64,000 nt of DNA from Streptomyces sp. KL109B (GTDB taxonomy: Bacteria; Actinomycetota; Actinomycetes; Streptomycetales; Streptomycetaceae). The translations under genes were made by a program, and so were the position numbers. The stretch's first letter is position 1, and each line of letters opens with the position of its first letter. Below, piece after piece: positions 46,057-54,335 of the stretch. The notes under the pieces are model-generated. The model worked only from the letters and a program-made list of their open reading frames with translations, searched no databases and was not told the origin of the DNA. Location of the stretch: the NCBI RefSeq assembly GCF_030766935.1, contig NZ_JASERL010000002.1, forward strand, positions 992,001-1,056,000, in the 5' to 3' direction.

Positions 46057-47781
46057 ATGGGGGACGGGAGCGGGGACGGGGGCGGCGGACTCGGAGCGGG
46101 GTTCCGGGCGCTCGGTGCGGACGATCCGGCGAGCGTGGCCGGTTACCGGCTGGCCGCGAGGCTCGGGGCCGGGGGCATGGGCAGTGTCTATCTGTCGTAC
46201 ACGCCGGGCGGCCGCCCGGTGGCGATCAAGGTGATCAGACCCGAGTTCGCGGGCGACCCTGAGTTCCGGCGCCGGTTCCGCCAGGAAGTCGGCGCGGCGC
46301 AGCGGGTCCAAGGGCTCTACACCGCCTCCGTCGTCGACTTCGACACCGAGGGGCCGCGGCCCTGGCTCGCCACCACGTATGTGGCCGGTCCCTCCCTCGC
46401 GGACGCGGTGTCCGGGCAGGGGCCGCTGCCCGCCGGGACCGTGCCCCTTCTCGTGGCGGGGGTCGCCGAGGCGCTGACCGCCATCCACGGCGCGGACGTC
46501 CTGCACCGGGACCTCAAGCCCTCCAACGTGCTCCTGGCCTCGGACGGCCCGCGCGTCATCGACTTCGGAATCGCCCGCGCCGCCGACGCCACCGCGCTGA
46601 CCGGCACCGGATCGGTGATCGGCACACCGGCGTTCATGTCGCCCGAGCAGGCGACCGGCGGCGCGCTGACGCCCGCGAGCGATGTCTTCGCCCTCGGCCA
46701 GATCGCCGTCTACGCCGCGACCGGGCGCCCCGCGTACGGCGACGGCCCCTCGCACGCGCTGCTGTACCGCATCGTGCACGAGGAGCCCGACCTCTCCGAC
46801 GTGCCCGCCGCGCTGCGGCCGCTCGCCGAGTTGTGCCTGGCCAAGGCCCCCGAGGAACGGGGAACGCCGGCGGACGTCATCGCCGCGTGCGAACGGGCCA
46901 CGCCGGAGGGCCGGCTCCGGCTGGGCGACAGCTGGCTGCCGGGCGCCCTCACCGCGGCGATCACGGCCCGCACTCCGGCGGCGCCGCCGGCGCCGGCCTA
47001 CGCGCCGCATCCGCCGACCCGTCCCGCCGGTCCGCACGCGGCGCCGACGCAGACCGCGTACGCGACGCCGTACGGCGGGCCGACGACGCGGCCGGCGGCG
47101 TCGGTCCCGGGAGGCCGACGGCGCGCCAGGACCGCCGTCGCGGCGGCGGCCGCCGCGCTCGTGCTCTTCGGCGGCGGCGTGCTGGCAGCCACGCTCTTCG
47201 ACCAGGGGGATCAGGGGAGCCAGGGGAACCAGGGGAACGACAAGAGCGGCGGCTCCGGCGGCACGTCCGGGCAGGCGCGCGGCGGCACGACACCCACAGC
47301 TACGACACCGACAGCTACGACACCGACGGGCGTGACGCCGACGAAGGAGTCCTCGGCTCCCGCGCAGCAGGAAGCGCCCCCGAAGGCCGAGCAGTACAAG
47401 GCGCTCGACCTGCCGGTCGACCACGGCCTGAACCTCTCCGACAATCCGCCGCGGCCTGTCGATGGAACAGGCCAGTACAGCGGTGACTTCGACTATGCGG
47501 GCTGGAATCTCGACGCCTTCCGCGCGGCCCCGGAGAACCAACTCGCCCTGTTCGCCGAAGGCAAGCGGGGATCCCTCGAAACCTGTAGGTCAGCGGCCCG
47601 CTACATCACGAAGATCAAAGTGGCCGACCTCTCCGCGGGAGACCAGTTCTGCGTACGCACGAAGGACGGGGACCTCGGGCTCGTCACGTTCCGGTCGGAC
47701 TCACCGGAGAACACGGAGGGCACGGCGAGCCAGTTCGCCACGATCGACCTCACGGTCTGGCACGACGCCCTGAGCCAGTAG
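46057..47781 (+). CDS. membrane-anchored Ser/Thr protein kinase
   Basis: A 574-residue PknB-like kinase. The glycine-rich loop is 'LGAGGMGSVY' near residue 36, followed by the 'VAIKVI' lysine, the catalytic loop 'HRDLKPSN' near 150, 'DFGIAR' near 170, and the 'GTPAFMSPEQ' activation segment. After the kinase comes a Pro/Ala-rich linker, one TM helix ('TAVAAAAAALVLFGGGVLAATLF', about residues 353-375), a Gly/Gln/Asn and Thr/Pro-rich linker, and a roughly 120-residue extracellular domain. ATG 46057 is preferred; GAGGGAG at 46041-46047 is too close to the alternative TTG at 46048. Confidence 0.93.
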   Translation: MGDGSGDGGGGLGAGFRALGADDPASVAGYRLAARLGAGGMGSVYLSYTPGGRPVAIKVIRPEFAGDPEFRRRFRQEVGAAQRVQGLYTASVVDFDTEGPRPWLATTYVAGPSLADAVSGQGPLPAGTVPLLVAGVAEALTAIHGADVLHRDLKPSNVLLASDGPRVIDFGIARAADATALTGTGSVIGTPAFMSPEQATGGALTPASDVFALGQIAVYAATGRPAYGDGPSHALLYRIVHEEPDLSDVPAALRPLAELCLAKAPEERGTPADVIAACERATPEGRLRLGDSWLPGALTAAITARTPAAPPAPAYAPHPPTRPAGPHAAPTQTAYATPYGGPTTRPAASVPGGRRRARTAVAAAAAALVLFGGGVLAATLFDQGDQGSQGNQGNDKSGGSGGTSGQARGGTTPTATTPTATTPTGVTPTKESSAPAQQEAPPKAEQYKALDLPVDHGLNLSDNPPRPVDGTGQYSGDFDYAGWNLDAFRAAPENQLALFAEGKRGSLETCRSAARYITKIKVADLSAGDQFCVRTKDGDLGLVTFRSDSPENTEGTASQFATIDLTVWHDALSQ

Positions 47782-47839
47782 TGCGCGGCCGACGCCCCGC
47801 TGCTCAGTCGCCGCAGGGGCTTGAATGGCTCAATCGCCG

Positions 47840-47871
47840 CCGAGGCCCTATTGAGCCGAGGCCCTATTGAG
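47840..47871. repeat. two adjacent 16-bp direct repeats
   Basis: Two exact 16-bp copies (CCGAGGCCCTATTGAG) lie end to end between the kinase and the convergent hydrolase-fold gene; the second overlaps the last codons of the latter. A third partial CTCAATCG-like element lies just upstream. It may be a remnant of a terminator. Confidence 0.7.
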
Positions 47872-48721
47872 TCGACGTGGTGAAGTCGCGGATCGCTGTC
47901 GCCAAGGCCCTCGGCTGGTCCAGCGGGATCAGCGTGCCGCAGTCGTCCAGTTCCACCAGGCGGCCCTGTGGGAGGAGTTGGGCGAGGCGGTGGGCGTGGG
48001 CGAGGGGCATCATGCGGTCCTGTTTGCCCCAGACGACCAGGGCCGGGTGGTCGTAGGCGCGCAGGGCGTCGGCCGCCTCCAGCATTTCGGTCTTCACGCC
48101 GGAGCGGAGGTAGTGGAGGAAGAGGGCGCGGGGCGCCGGGTTCTCGCGGAGCGGTGCGATCCAGTCGTCGATCAGTTCGTGCGGGACGGGGCGGCGCGAC
48201 ATCACCGCGTACCCCGTGCCGGGCATGCGGCGCAGGGGGCGTACGGAGAGGGTGCGGATCAGGAACGGGATGCCGCCGGGGACGCGGGACAGGACGGTGA
48301 GCATCTTGCCGGGCGAGCCCGGCGGGTAGTTGTCGAAGGCCTCGCAGCCCGCGATCACCATGCGGCCCACGCGGTCGGGGCGCTCGGCGGCGAGTTGCTG
48401 GAGGCGGCCCGCGTCGTTCTCGACGAACACCGTGTCGTCGCCGAGCTTGAGGGTGTCGGCGAACTCGCCGATGAGCAGGGCGACCGAGTGCGGGGTGACC
48501 TGGGCGCCGGGGTTCAGGGGCGTGTGCTGGCTGCCGTACGGGAGGTGGGGCACGATGCACCGGAACGACGCGCCCAGTTCCTCGACGACGTGCCGCCACA
48601 CCGAGCCGTTCTGGGCGAGCCCGTGGAGGAGGACGACGGGTGTGCCGTCGCCTCCCGAGTCCTCGTACGCGATCGGCCCCACGGAGAGGTCCACGACCGT
48701 CGGTTCCGGCTGCTGCGTCAT
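47864..48721 (-). CDS. alpha/beta-hydrolase-fold protein (haloalkane-dehalogenase-like, atypical site)
   Basis: A 285-residue protein. 'VVLLHGLAQNGSVWRHV' is the oxyanion region. The nucleophile position holds Asp in 'VENDAGR' (near residue 100), as in haloalkane dehalogenases. The place of the catalytic histidine, normally GHFP near the C terminus, reads 'DDCGTLIPLDQP', with no His. Ordinary hydrolysis is therefore doubtful. It lies 27 bp after the RidA gene and is probably co-transcribed with RidA and the acyl-CoA dehydrogenase. Confidence 0.8.
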   Translation of the reverse strand: MTQQPEPTVVDLSVGPIAYEDSGGDGTPVVLLHGLAQNGSVWRHVVEELGASFRCIVPHLPYGSQHTPLNPGAQVTPHSVALLIGEFADTLKLGDDTVFVENDAGRLQQLAAERPDRVGRMVIAGCEAFDNYPPGSPGKMLTVLSRVPGGIPFLIRTLSVRPLRRMPGTGYAVMSRRPVPHELIDDWIAPLRENPAPRALFLHYLRSGVKTEMLEAADALRAYDHPALVVWGKQDRMMPLAHAHRLAQLLPQGRLVELDDCGTLIPLDQPRALATAIRDFTTSTQ

Positions 48722-48748
48722 ACCGTCGACACTAGGCGCCGGGCGGGC

Positions 48749-49171
48749 TCAGGGCAGGACCGCGATTCCGTCGAGTTCCACCATGGCGTCCTCGTCCCAG
48801 AGGCGGGTGACGCCGACGACCGCCATCGCCGGGTAGTCGCGGCCCGCCAACTCGCGCCAGATTCGGCCGAGTTCGCGGGCGTGCGTCCGGTAGTCCGCGA
48901 TGTCGGTGGCGTAGACCGTGACGCGGGTGAGGTGCTCGGGCGTGCCGCCGGACGCGCGCAGGGCGGTGAGCAGGTTGGTGAGGGCGCGGGTGAACTGGGC
49001 GGGGAGGGTGGCGCCGGTGACCTTGCCGTCGGCGTCGAGGGAGGTCTGGCCCGCGAGCATCACCAGGCGGGTGCCGGTGGCGACGACGGCGTGGGAGAAG
49101 CCGGTGGGTGGGGAGAGTTCGGGCGGGTTGACCCGTTCGACGTCCGCACTGTCCGCACTGTCCGCGCTCAT
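48749..49171 (-). CDS. RidA-family enamine/imine deaminase
   Basis: A 140-residue YjgF/YER057c/UK114 protein. It has 'MLAGQTSLDADGKV', 'QFTRALTNLLTALRASGGTPEHLTRVTVYATDI' and 'RDYPAMAVVGVTRLWDEDAMVELDGIAVLP', which contains the family's closing signature. The ATG at 49171 overlaps the stop of the acyl-CoA dehydrogenase gene. RidA proteins hydrolyse reactive enamines and imines. In this locus the enamine product of the aminobenzoyl-CoA monooxygenase/reductase pathway would be a natural substrate (inference). The first 10 residues repeat S-A-D. Confidence 0.88.
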   Translation of the reverse strand: MSADSADSADVERVNPPELSPPTGFSHAVVATGTRLVMLAGQTSLDADGKVTGATLPAQFTRALTNLLTALRASGGTPEHLTRVTVYATDIADYRTHARELGRIWRELAGRDYPAMAVVGVTRLWDEDAMVELDGIAVLP

Positions 49172-50289
49172 TGCGCCGCCTCCTTGTACAACTCGCGGGC
49201 GATGATGGCCTGTTGGACCTCGGTCGCGCCTTCGTAGATGCGGGGCGCCCGGACCTCGCGGTACAGGTGCTCCAGTACGTGGCCGCGGCGCAGCGCCCGC
49301 GCGCCGTGCAACTGCACCGCGGTGTCGACGACTTGCTGGGCGGTCTCGGTGGCGAGGAGTTTCGCGGCTGCAGCTCGGCGCGGGACGTCCGTGGCGCCCT
49401 CGTCGTACGCGGACGCCGCCGCGTAGACCATGAGGCGCGCGGACTCGACGCGGACCGACATGTCGGCGACCTGGTGGGCGACCGTTTGGAGGTTCTTCAA
49501 GGGGGCGCCGAACGCCTCCCGTTGGGACGTGTGCGTGAGCGTCGCGTCGAGGGCGGCCTGCGCCATGCCGACGGCGAACGCGCCGACGCTGGGGCGGAAC
49601 AGGTTCAGCGTGCCCATCGCGACGCGGAACCCGGCGTCGACCTCGCCGAGCACGTCGTCGCGGGTGACCGGGACGCCGTCGAAGGCCAGGGCGCCGATGG
49701 GGTGCGGGGAGAGCATGTCGAGCGGCTCCCCCGTCAGGCCGGGGCGGTCGGCGGGGACCGCGAAGGCGGTGACGCCGCGGGCGCCCGCGTCGGGGGTGGT
49801 GCGGGCGAAGACGGTGTACACGTCGGCCTCGGGGGCGTTCGAGATCCAGCACTTCTCGCCGGTCAGGCGCCAGCCGTCGGCGTCCCCCTCCGCCGCGAGG
49901 GACAGCGCCGCCGCGTCCGAGCCGGCGCCCGGCTCGCTCAGCGCGAACGCCGCGACGGCGCGGCCCGCGCGCACCTCCGGGATCCAGCGCTCGCGCACCG
50001 CCGGGCCGCCGTGCGCGTGGATCGGGTGCGCGCCGAGCCCTTGCAGCGCGAGCGCCGTCTCGGCCTCCGTGCTGACCTGGGCCAGGGACTCACGGAGCAG
50101 GCAGAGGTCGAGGGCGCCGGAGGTGAACAGACGGTCCAGGAGACCGAGTTGGCCGAGTTCGGCGACGAGGGGGCGGTTGACGCGGCCCGGTTCGCCCTTC
50201 TCGGCGAGCGGGGCGAGGCGCTCGGCGGCGAGGGCGCGCAGCTCCGCGCACCACGCGAGCTGCTCCGGTTCGAGCGAGAATGTCCCCAT
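49168..50289 (-). CDS. acyl-CoA dehydrogenase
   Basis: A 373-residue FAD-dependent acyl-CoA dehydrogenase. 'FALSEPGAGSDAAAL' and 'GEKCWISNAPEADVYTVFARTT' line the flavin site. The C-terminal helical domain contains the catalytic-glutamate region 'LYREVRAPRIYEGATEVQQAIIARELY'. ATG 50289 follows GAGAGGAG on the minus strand; the upstream ATG at 50328 lacks such a site. It heads an operon with RidA and the hydrolase-fold protein and is divergent from the CoA ligase, so a role in beta-oxidation of the ring-reduced acyl-CoA is likely. Confidence 0.93.
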   Translation of the reverse strand: MGTFSLEPEQLAWCAELRALAAERLAPLAEKGEPGRVNRPLVAELGQLGLLDRLFTSGALDLCLLRESLAQVSTEAETALALQGLGAHPIHAHGGPAVRERWIPEVRAGRAVAAFALSEPGAGSDAAALSLAAEGDADGWRLTGEKCWISNAPEADVYTVFARTTPDAGARGVTAFAVPADRPGLTGEPLDMLSPHPIGALAFDGVPVTRDDVLGEVDAGFRVAMGTLNLFRPSVGAFAVGMAQAALDATLTHTSQREAFGAPLKNLQTVAHQVADMSVRVESARLMVYAAASAYDEGATDVPRRAAAAKLLATETAQQVVDTAVQLHGARALRRGHVLEHLYREVRAPRIYEGATEVQQAIIARELYKEAAQ

Positions 50290-50334
50290 ACGTGGTGCTC
50301 CTCTCACGGCTGCCTCGCGGTCGCACACAGGAAC

Positions 50335-50376
50335 CGTATCGCGCCCCGTTGACTGTCGTCACCATCACGATACGCT
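50335..50376 (+). promoter_or_regulatory. divergent promoter/operator region of the aminobenzoate genes
   Basis: A -35 TTGACT (50349-50354) and -10 TACGCT (50371-50376), 16 bp apart, point to the CoA ligase. The motif TGACTGTCGTCA (50350-50361) overlaps the -35 and recurs at 61498-61509 before the other half of the pathway. Inverted arms CGTATCG (50335-50341) and CGATACG (50368-50374) flank it. PaaX, encoded downstream, is the likely regulator. Confidence 0.6.
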
Positions 50377-50416
50377 CGATGGGCGGTCACCGATCCCAAC
50401 AAAGGGGCGCCCGGAC

Positions 50417-52048
50417 ATGACCACCACCCCGTCTCAGCCGTTGTCCCCGTCGGCCCATCTGGACACGTTCGCGCGGGACCATCTGCCGCCCGCCGCGCTG
50501 TGGCCTTCGCTCGCCTTCGACCTGCCGGAGCTGCGCTACCCGCAGCGCCTGAACTGCGGCGCCGAGCTGCTCGACGCCACCGTGCGGCGGCACGGCACGG
50601 ACCGGCCCGCCTTCCACTCCCCCGGTCAACGGCCTTGGTCGTACGGCGAGTTGAAGACGTACGTCGACCGGATCGCGCACGTACTCACCGACGACCTGGG
50701 CGTCGTGCCCGGCAACCGGGTGCTGCTGCGCGGCCCCACCACCCGCCATCTCGCGGCCTGTTGGCTCGCCGTGATGAAGGCGGGGGCCGTCGCCGTGACC
50801 GTGCTGGCGCAGCAGCGGGCGAGCGAGCTGGCCACGGTGTGCGGGATCGCCGAGGTCGGGCACGCGCTGTGCGACGTACGGTCGGTGGACGACCTGGCGA
50901 AGGCCGAGGTGCCGGGGCTGCGCATCGCCACGTTCGGCGGGGACGGGCCCGACGACCTGCTGCACCTGGCGGCCGGGAAACCGGCGGCGTACGAGGCCGT
51001 GGAGACGGCCGCCGACGACGTCGCGCTGATCGCCTTCACCTCGGGGACCACCGGGCGGCCCAAGGGGTGCATGCACTTCCACCGGGATGTGCTCGCGGTC
51101 GCGGACACCTTCTCCCGGCACGTTCTGAGGCCGACCCCGGACGACGTGTTCGCGGGCAGCCCGCCGCTGGGCTTCACGTTCGGGCTCGGCGGCCTGGTGC
51201 TCTTTCCGCTGCGGGCGGGCGCGTCCGCCCTGCTGCTCGAACAGGCGGGTCCGCAGAAGCTGTTGCCCGCGATGGCCGAGCACCGGGTGTCGGTGCTGTT
51301 CACCGCGCCGACCGCGTACCGGGCGATGCTGCCGGAGCTCGCGGCGTACGACATCTCCGCGCTGCGCCGCTGCGTGTCCGCGGGCGAGAACCTGCCCGCC
51401 GCGACCTGGCAGGCCTGGCAGGAGGCGACGGGCCTGCGCATCATCAACGGCATCGGCGCCACCGAACTCCTGCACATCTTCATCTCCGCCGCCGACGACG
51501 CGATCCGGCCGGGCACGACCGGGCTCCCCGTACCGGGCTGGCAGGCGCGCATCATCGACACCGAAGGCCACCAACTCCCGGACGGCGAACCGGGGTTGCT
51601 CGCCGTACGCGGACCCGTCGGCTGCCGCTACCTCGCCGACGAGCGGCAGACCGGGTACGTACAGCACGGATGGAACGTCACCGGGGACACGTACATCCGC
51701 GAGGCCGACGGCTACTTCCGGTACGTGGCACGGGCCGACGACATGATCATTTCCGCCGGGTACAACATCGCGGGCCCGGAGGTGGAGGACGCGCTGCTCC
51801 GCCACCCGGACGTGGTGGAGGCGGCCGTGGTCGGGCGGGCCGACGAGGAGCGCGGGCAGGTCGCGGTCGCGTATGTGGTGCTGCGGGCGGGGGCGCGCCA
51901 GGACGCGGAGGCGCTGCGGGAGTTCGTGAAGGCGGAGCTCGTCCCGTACAAGTGCCCGCGCGCGGTCGAGTTCCTGGACGCGCTGCCGCGCACGGCCACG
52001 GGAAAGCTCCAGCGGTTCCGGCTCCGCGAGCCCAAAACCGTAGAGTGA
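50417..52048 (+). CDS. 2-aminobenzoate-CoA ligase-like AMP-forming enzyme
   Basis: A 543-residue ANL-superfamily ligase. The P-loop-like motif is 'FTSGTTGRPKG' near residue 210, 'INGIGATELLHIFISA' is near 345, and the hinge and catalytic lysine region is 'PRTATGKLQRF' near 530. The 'CMHFHRDVLAVADTFSRHVL' and 'GSPPLGFTFGLGGLVLFPL' segments are typical of benzoate/2-aminobenzoate-CoA ligases. It activates an aromatic acid with ATP and CoA. It stands 4 bp before the paaX gene and divergent from the acyl-CoA dehydrogenase operon. Confidence 0.9.
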   Translation: MTTTPSQPLSPSAHLDTFARDHLPPAALWPSLAFDLPELRYPQRLNCGAELLDATVRRHGTDRPAFHSPGQRPWSYGELKTYVDRIAHVLTDDLGVVPGNRVLLRGPTTRHLAACWLAVMKAGAVAVTVLAQQRASELATVCGIAEVGHALCDVRSVDDLAKAEVPGLRIATFGGDGPDDLLHLAAGKPAAYEAVETAADDVALIAFTSGTTGRPKGCMHFHRDVLAVADTFSRHVLRPTPDDVFAGSPPLGFTFGLGGLVLFPLRAGASALLLEQAGPQKLLPAMAEHRVSVLFTAPTAYRAMLPELAAYDISALRRCVSAGENLPAATWQAWQEATGLRIINGIGATELLHIFISAADDAIRPGTTGLPVPGWQARIIDTEGHQLPDGEPGLLAVRGPVGCRYLADERQTGYVQHGWNVTGDTYIREADGYFRYVARADDMIISAGYNIAGPEVEDALLRHPDVVEAAVVGRADEERGQVAVAYVVLRAGARQDAEALREFVKAELVPYKCPRAVEFLDALPRTATGKLQRFRLREPKTVE

Positions 52049-52052
52049 CCGC

Positions 52053-52964
52053 GTGCCCGAGCAGCCCCAGCCCAGCGCCCCTCACCGGCCCACCGCGCCT
52101 CACCAGTCCCCCACCCCTCAGCAGTCCACCGCTCCTCACCAGTCCCCCACCCCTCAGCAGTCCACCGCGCCTCATACGCCGCGTTCCCTCATCGTCACCC
52201 TGTACGGCGCCTACGGCCGCGGCCTGCCGGGTCCTGTGCCGGTCGCCGAGCTGATCCGGCTGCTCGACGCGGTGGGCGTCGACGCACCGTCCGTACGCTC
52301 GGCGGTGTCCCGGCTGAAGCGGCGCGGCCTGCTCCTCCCGGCCCGCACCGCGACCGGCGCGGCGGGCTACGCGCTCTCCGACGACGCCCGCCAGCTCCTC
52401 GACGACGGCGACCGCCGCATCTACGCGGAGGGCGCTTCGGGAGGCACAGGCTGGGTGCTCGCCGTGTTCTCCGTGCCGGAGTCCGAGCGCGCCAAGCGGC
52501 ACGTGCTGCGCTCCACACTCGCCGGACTCGGCTTCGGCACGGCGGCGCCCGGCGTGTGGCTCGCGCCCATCGGCGTGTACGAGGAGACCCGGCACACCCT
52601 GGAGCGCATCGGCTGCGCCGGGTACGTGGAGCTGTTCCGGGGCGAGCACCTCGGTTTCGCGGCGACCGCCGACGCCGTGGCCCGCTGGTGGGACCTCTCC
52701 GCCCTCGCCAAGCTCCACGAGGCGTTCCTCGACGAGCACGAGCCGGTGCTGCGCGCCTGGCAGTCCCGCGAGGACACCCCACCCCGCGAGGCCTACCGGG
52801 ACTACCTGCTGGCCCTCGACTCGTGGCGCCACCTCCCGTACGCCGACCCGGGCCTGCCGCCCGAGCTGCTGCCGGACGGGTGGCCGGGGGTGCGGGCGGC
52901 GGGGGTGTTCCGGGCGTTGGACGGGAGGTTGCGGGGGGCGGGGGCGGAGTTCGTGGGCGCGTAG
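52053..52964 (+). CDS. paaX: PaaX-family transcriptional repressor
   Basis: A 303-residue GntR-like winged-helix regulator. HTH lies at about residues 50-110 ('YGRGLPGPVPVAELIRLLDAVGVDAPSVRSAVSRLKRRGLL'), followed by the PaaX core and C-terminal domain ('YRDYLLALDSWRHLPYADPGLPPELLPDGWPG'). The first 47 residues are a low-complexity tail in which APHQS-PTPQQST is repeated. PaaX-type repressors respond to aryl-CoA thioesters; the ligase product would be the natural inducer. GTG start 4 bp after the ligase stop suggests co-transcription and feedback. Confidence 0.9.
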   Translation: MPEQPQPSAPHRPTAPHQSPTPQQSTAPHQSPTPQQSTAPHTPRSLIVTLYGAYGRGLPGPVPVAELIRLLDAVGVDAPSVRSAVSRLKRRGLLLPARTATGAAGYALSDDARQLLDDGDRRIYAEGASGGTGWVLAVFSVPESERAKRHVLRSTLAGLGFGTAAPGVWLAPIGVYEETRHTLERIGCAGYVELFRGEHLGFAATADAVARWWDLSALAKLHEAFLDEHEPVLRAWQSREDTPPREAYRDYLLALDSWRHLPYADPGLPPELLPDGWPGVRAAGVFRALDGRLRGAGAEFVGA

Positions 52965-52971
52965 CCCTAAG

Positions 52972-52987
52972 GGAACCCTCAGGTTCC
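52972..52987. terminator. short inverted repeat after paaX
   Basis: GGAACC-CTCA-GGTTCC, 6-4-6, lies 8 bp after the paaX stop and 41 bp before the sulfotransferase start. It is a weak terminator candidate or an operator for the downstream operon. Confidence 0.35.
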
Positions 52988-53028
52988 TCCGCGCCTGCTC
53001 TCAGAATGCCTGCTTAGCGTCGTTTCGC

Positions 53029-53922
53029 ATGAGTCTGATGCGCAACATGAACCGGGCGCTGACCGCCACCACCGGCCTTCAGGTGCGCCGCGCGCCCAAG
53101 GAGCGGGCCGTGGCTCCCGCCGAGCCGTCGCCCAAGTCGTCGTCCGTGAAGCGGGGCGCCGCGACGTACCGATGTACCGACGACCCGGCGACCGACCGGC
53201 TGCTCCGCCGACCCGTGTTCATCATGTCGCCGGTGCGCTCGGGCTCGACGCTGTTGCGGATGCTGCTCGACGCGCATCCGCGGCTGCACGCCCCGCACGA
53301 GTTGCACATCCGCCGCCTGGAGGTCGGGTACGGCAGCAAGTTGTCCCAACGCGCCATGGACGCGCTGGACTTGGGGCGGGGCGACCTGGAGCATCTGCTG
53401 TGGGACCGCGTGCTGCACCGCGAACTCGTGAAGTCCGGCAAGGACTTCGTCGTCGAGAAGACGCCCAGCAACGCCTTCGTCTACCAGCGGATCCGCGACT
53501 GCTGGCCCGACGCCCGCTTCGTCTTCCTGCTGCGCCACCCCGTCTCCATCGCCCAGTCCTGGCACGAGGGCGATCCGGAGAAGCGTACGTACGACGAGGC
53601 CTGCGCGGACGCGCTGCGCTACATGATGGCCGTCGACAACGCCCGCAAGGGCATCACCGGCGGGCACACCGTCCGCTACGAGGAGCTCACCGCCGATCCG
53701 GAAGGGCGGCTGCGCGGACTGTGCACCTTCCTCGGCGTCGACTTCGAGCCGTCGATGCTGGAGTACGGCGCCCGCGACGAGACGCAGGTCCAGAAGGGGC
53801 TCGGCGACTGGCGGGACAAGATCCGCAGCGGCAGCGTGCAGGCGGGGCGCGAACTGCCGCAGGACGACGAGATCCCCGAGGTGCTGCGGCCCATGTGCGA
53901 GGCGTGGGGGTACGCCAAGTGA
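53029..53922 (+). CDS. PAPS-dependent sulfotransferase
   Basis: A 297-residue sulfotransferase. The 5'-phosphosulfate loop is 'SPVRSGSTLLRMLLDAHP' near residue 66; the 3'-phosphate-binding region is 'RFVFLLRHPVSIAQSW' near 163-178. The N-terminal 50 residues are basic and Ala/Pro-rich. It is followed, all with 4-nt overlaps, by an unknown gene, a GT4 glycosyltransferase and cysC/cysD. Genes for PAPS synthesis in the same operon show that sulfation is its purpose; the acceptor is probably a cell-surface or secreted glycan or lipid. Confidence 0.9.
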   Translation: MSLMRNMNRALTATTGLQVRRAPKERAVAPAEPSPKSSSVKRGAATYRCTDDPATDRLLRRPVFIMSPVRSGSTLLRMLLDAHPRLHAPHELHIRRLEVGYGSKLSQRAMDALDLGRGDLEHLLWDRVLHRELVKSGKDFVVEKTPSNAFVYQRIRDCWPDARFVFLLRHPVSIAQSWHEGDPEKRTYDEACADALRYMMAVDNARKGITGGHTVRYEELTADPEGRLRGLCTFLGVDFEPSMLEYGARDETQVQKGLGDWRDKIRSGSVQAGRELPQDDEIPEVLRPMCEAWGYAK

Positions 53923-54335
53923 AGCCGCGCGCCGAGGTCGAGGAAGTGTGGCCGAGGGACGGGCGGATCGGCGTCGTCGGGCGGCTGTACGGGCTGCACG
54001 CGGGGGTCGGGGACGGGTGGCGGCTGCTGCTGACGCGGCGTTCGCACACCGGTCATGTCCTCGCGTACGACGTCGAGTTGGACGGTGAGCGGTTCTCCTG
54101 TGCGTGGGACGTGGCCGATCTCGCCGCGTACGACGACGGGTTCGGCGGCGCCGACCAGTGGGACCTGCATCTCAGCGACGGGGGCCTGAGGCTGCGCGTC
54201 GGGCGCCGGCTCGACGACATCCGCGGCAAGAAGGCGATCTACGTGTATCCGGTGCAGCCCGTGCCAGGGGCGGGGTTCGGCGTGCGGCCGTACTTCACCG
54301 TCGAGGACAACCTGTCGCTGGAGTGCCGCGCATGA
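53919..54335 (+). CDS. small protein of unknown function in the sulfation operon
   Basis: A 138-residue, probably beta-rich soluble protein without signal peptide or TM segment. It has 'GRIGVVGRLYGLHAGVGDGWRLLLTRR' near residues 14-40 and 'RLDDIRGKKAIYVYPVQPVPGAGFGVRPYFTVEDNLSLEC' at the end. GTG overlaps the sulfotransferase stop and its own stop overlaps the glycosyltransferase start. The closing pattern, with alternating small and aromatic residues, resembles transferase-associated beta-sandwich proteins seen next to glycosyltransferases, but I cannot assign a function. Confidence 0.75.
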   Translation: MKPRAEVEEVWPRDGRIGVVGRLYGLHAGVGDGWRLLLTRRSHTGHVLAYDVELDGERFSCAWDVADLAAYDDGFGGADQWDLHLSDGGLRLRVGRRLDDIRGKKAIYVYPVQPVPGAGFGVRPYFTVEDNLSLECRA

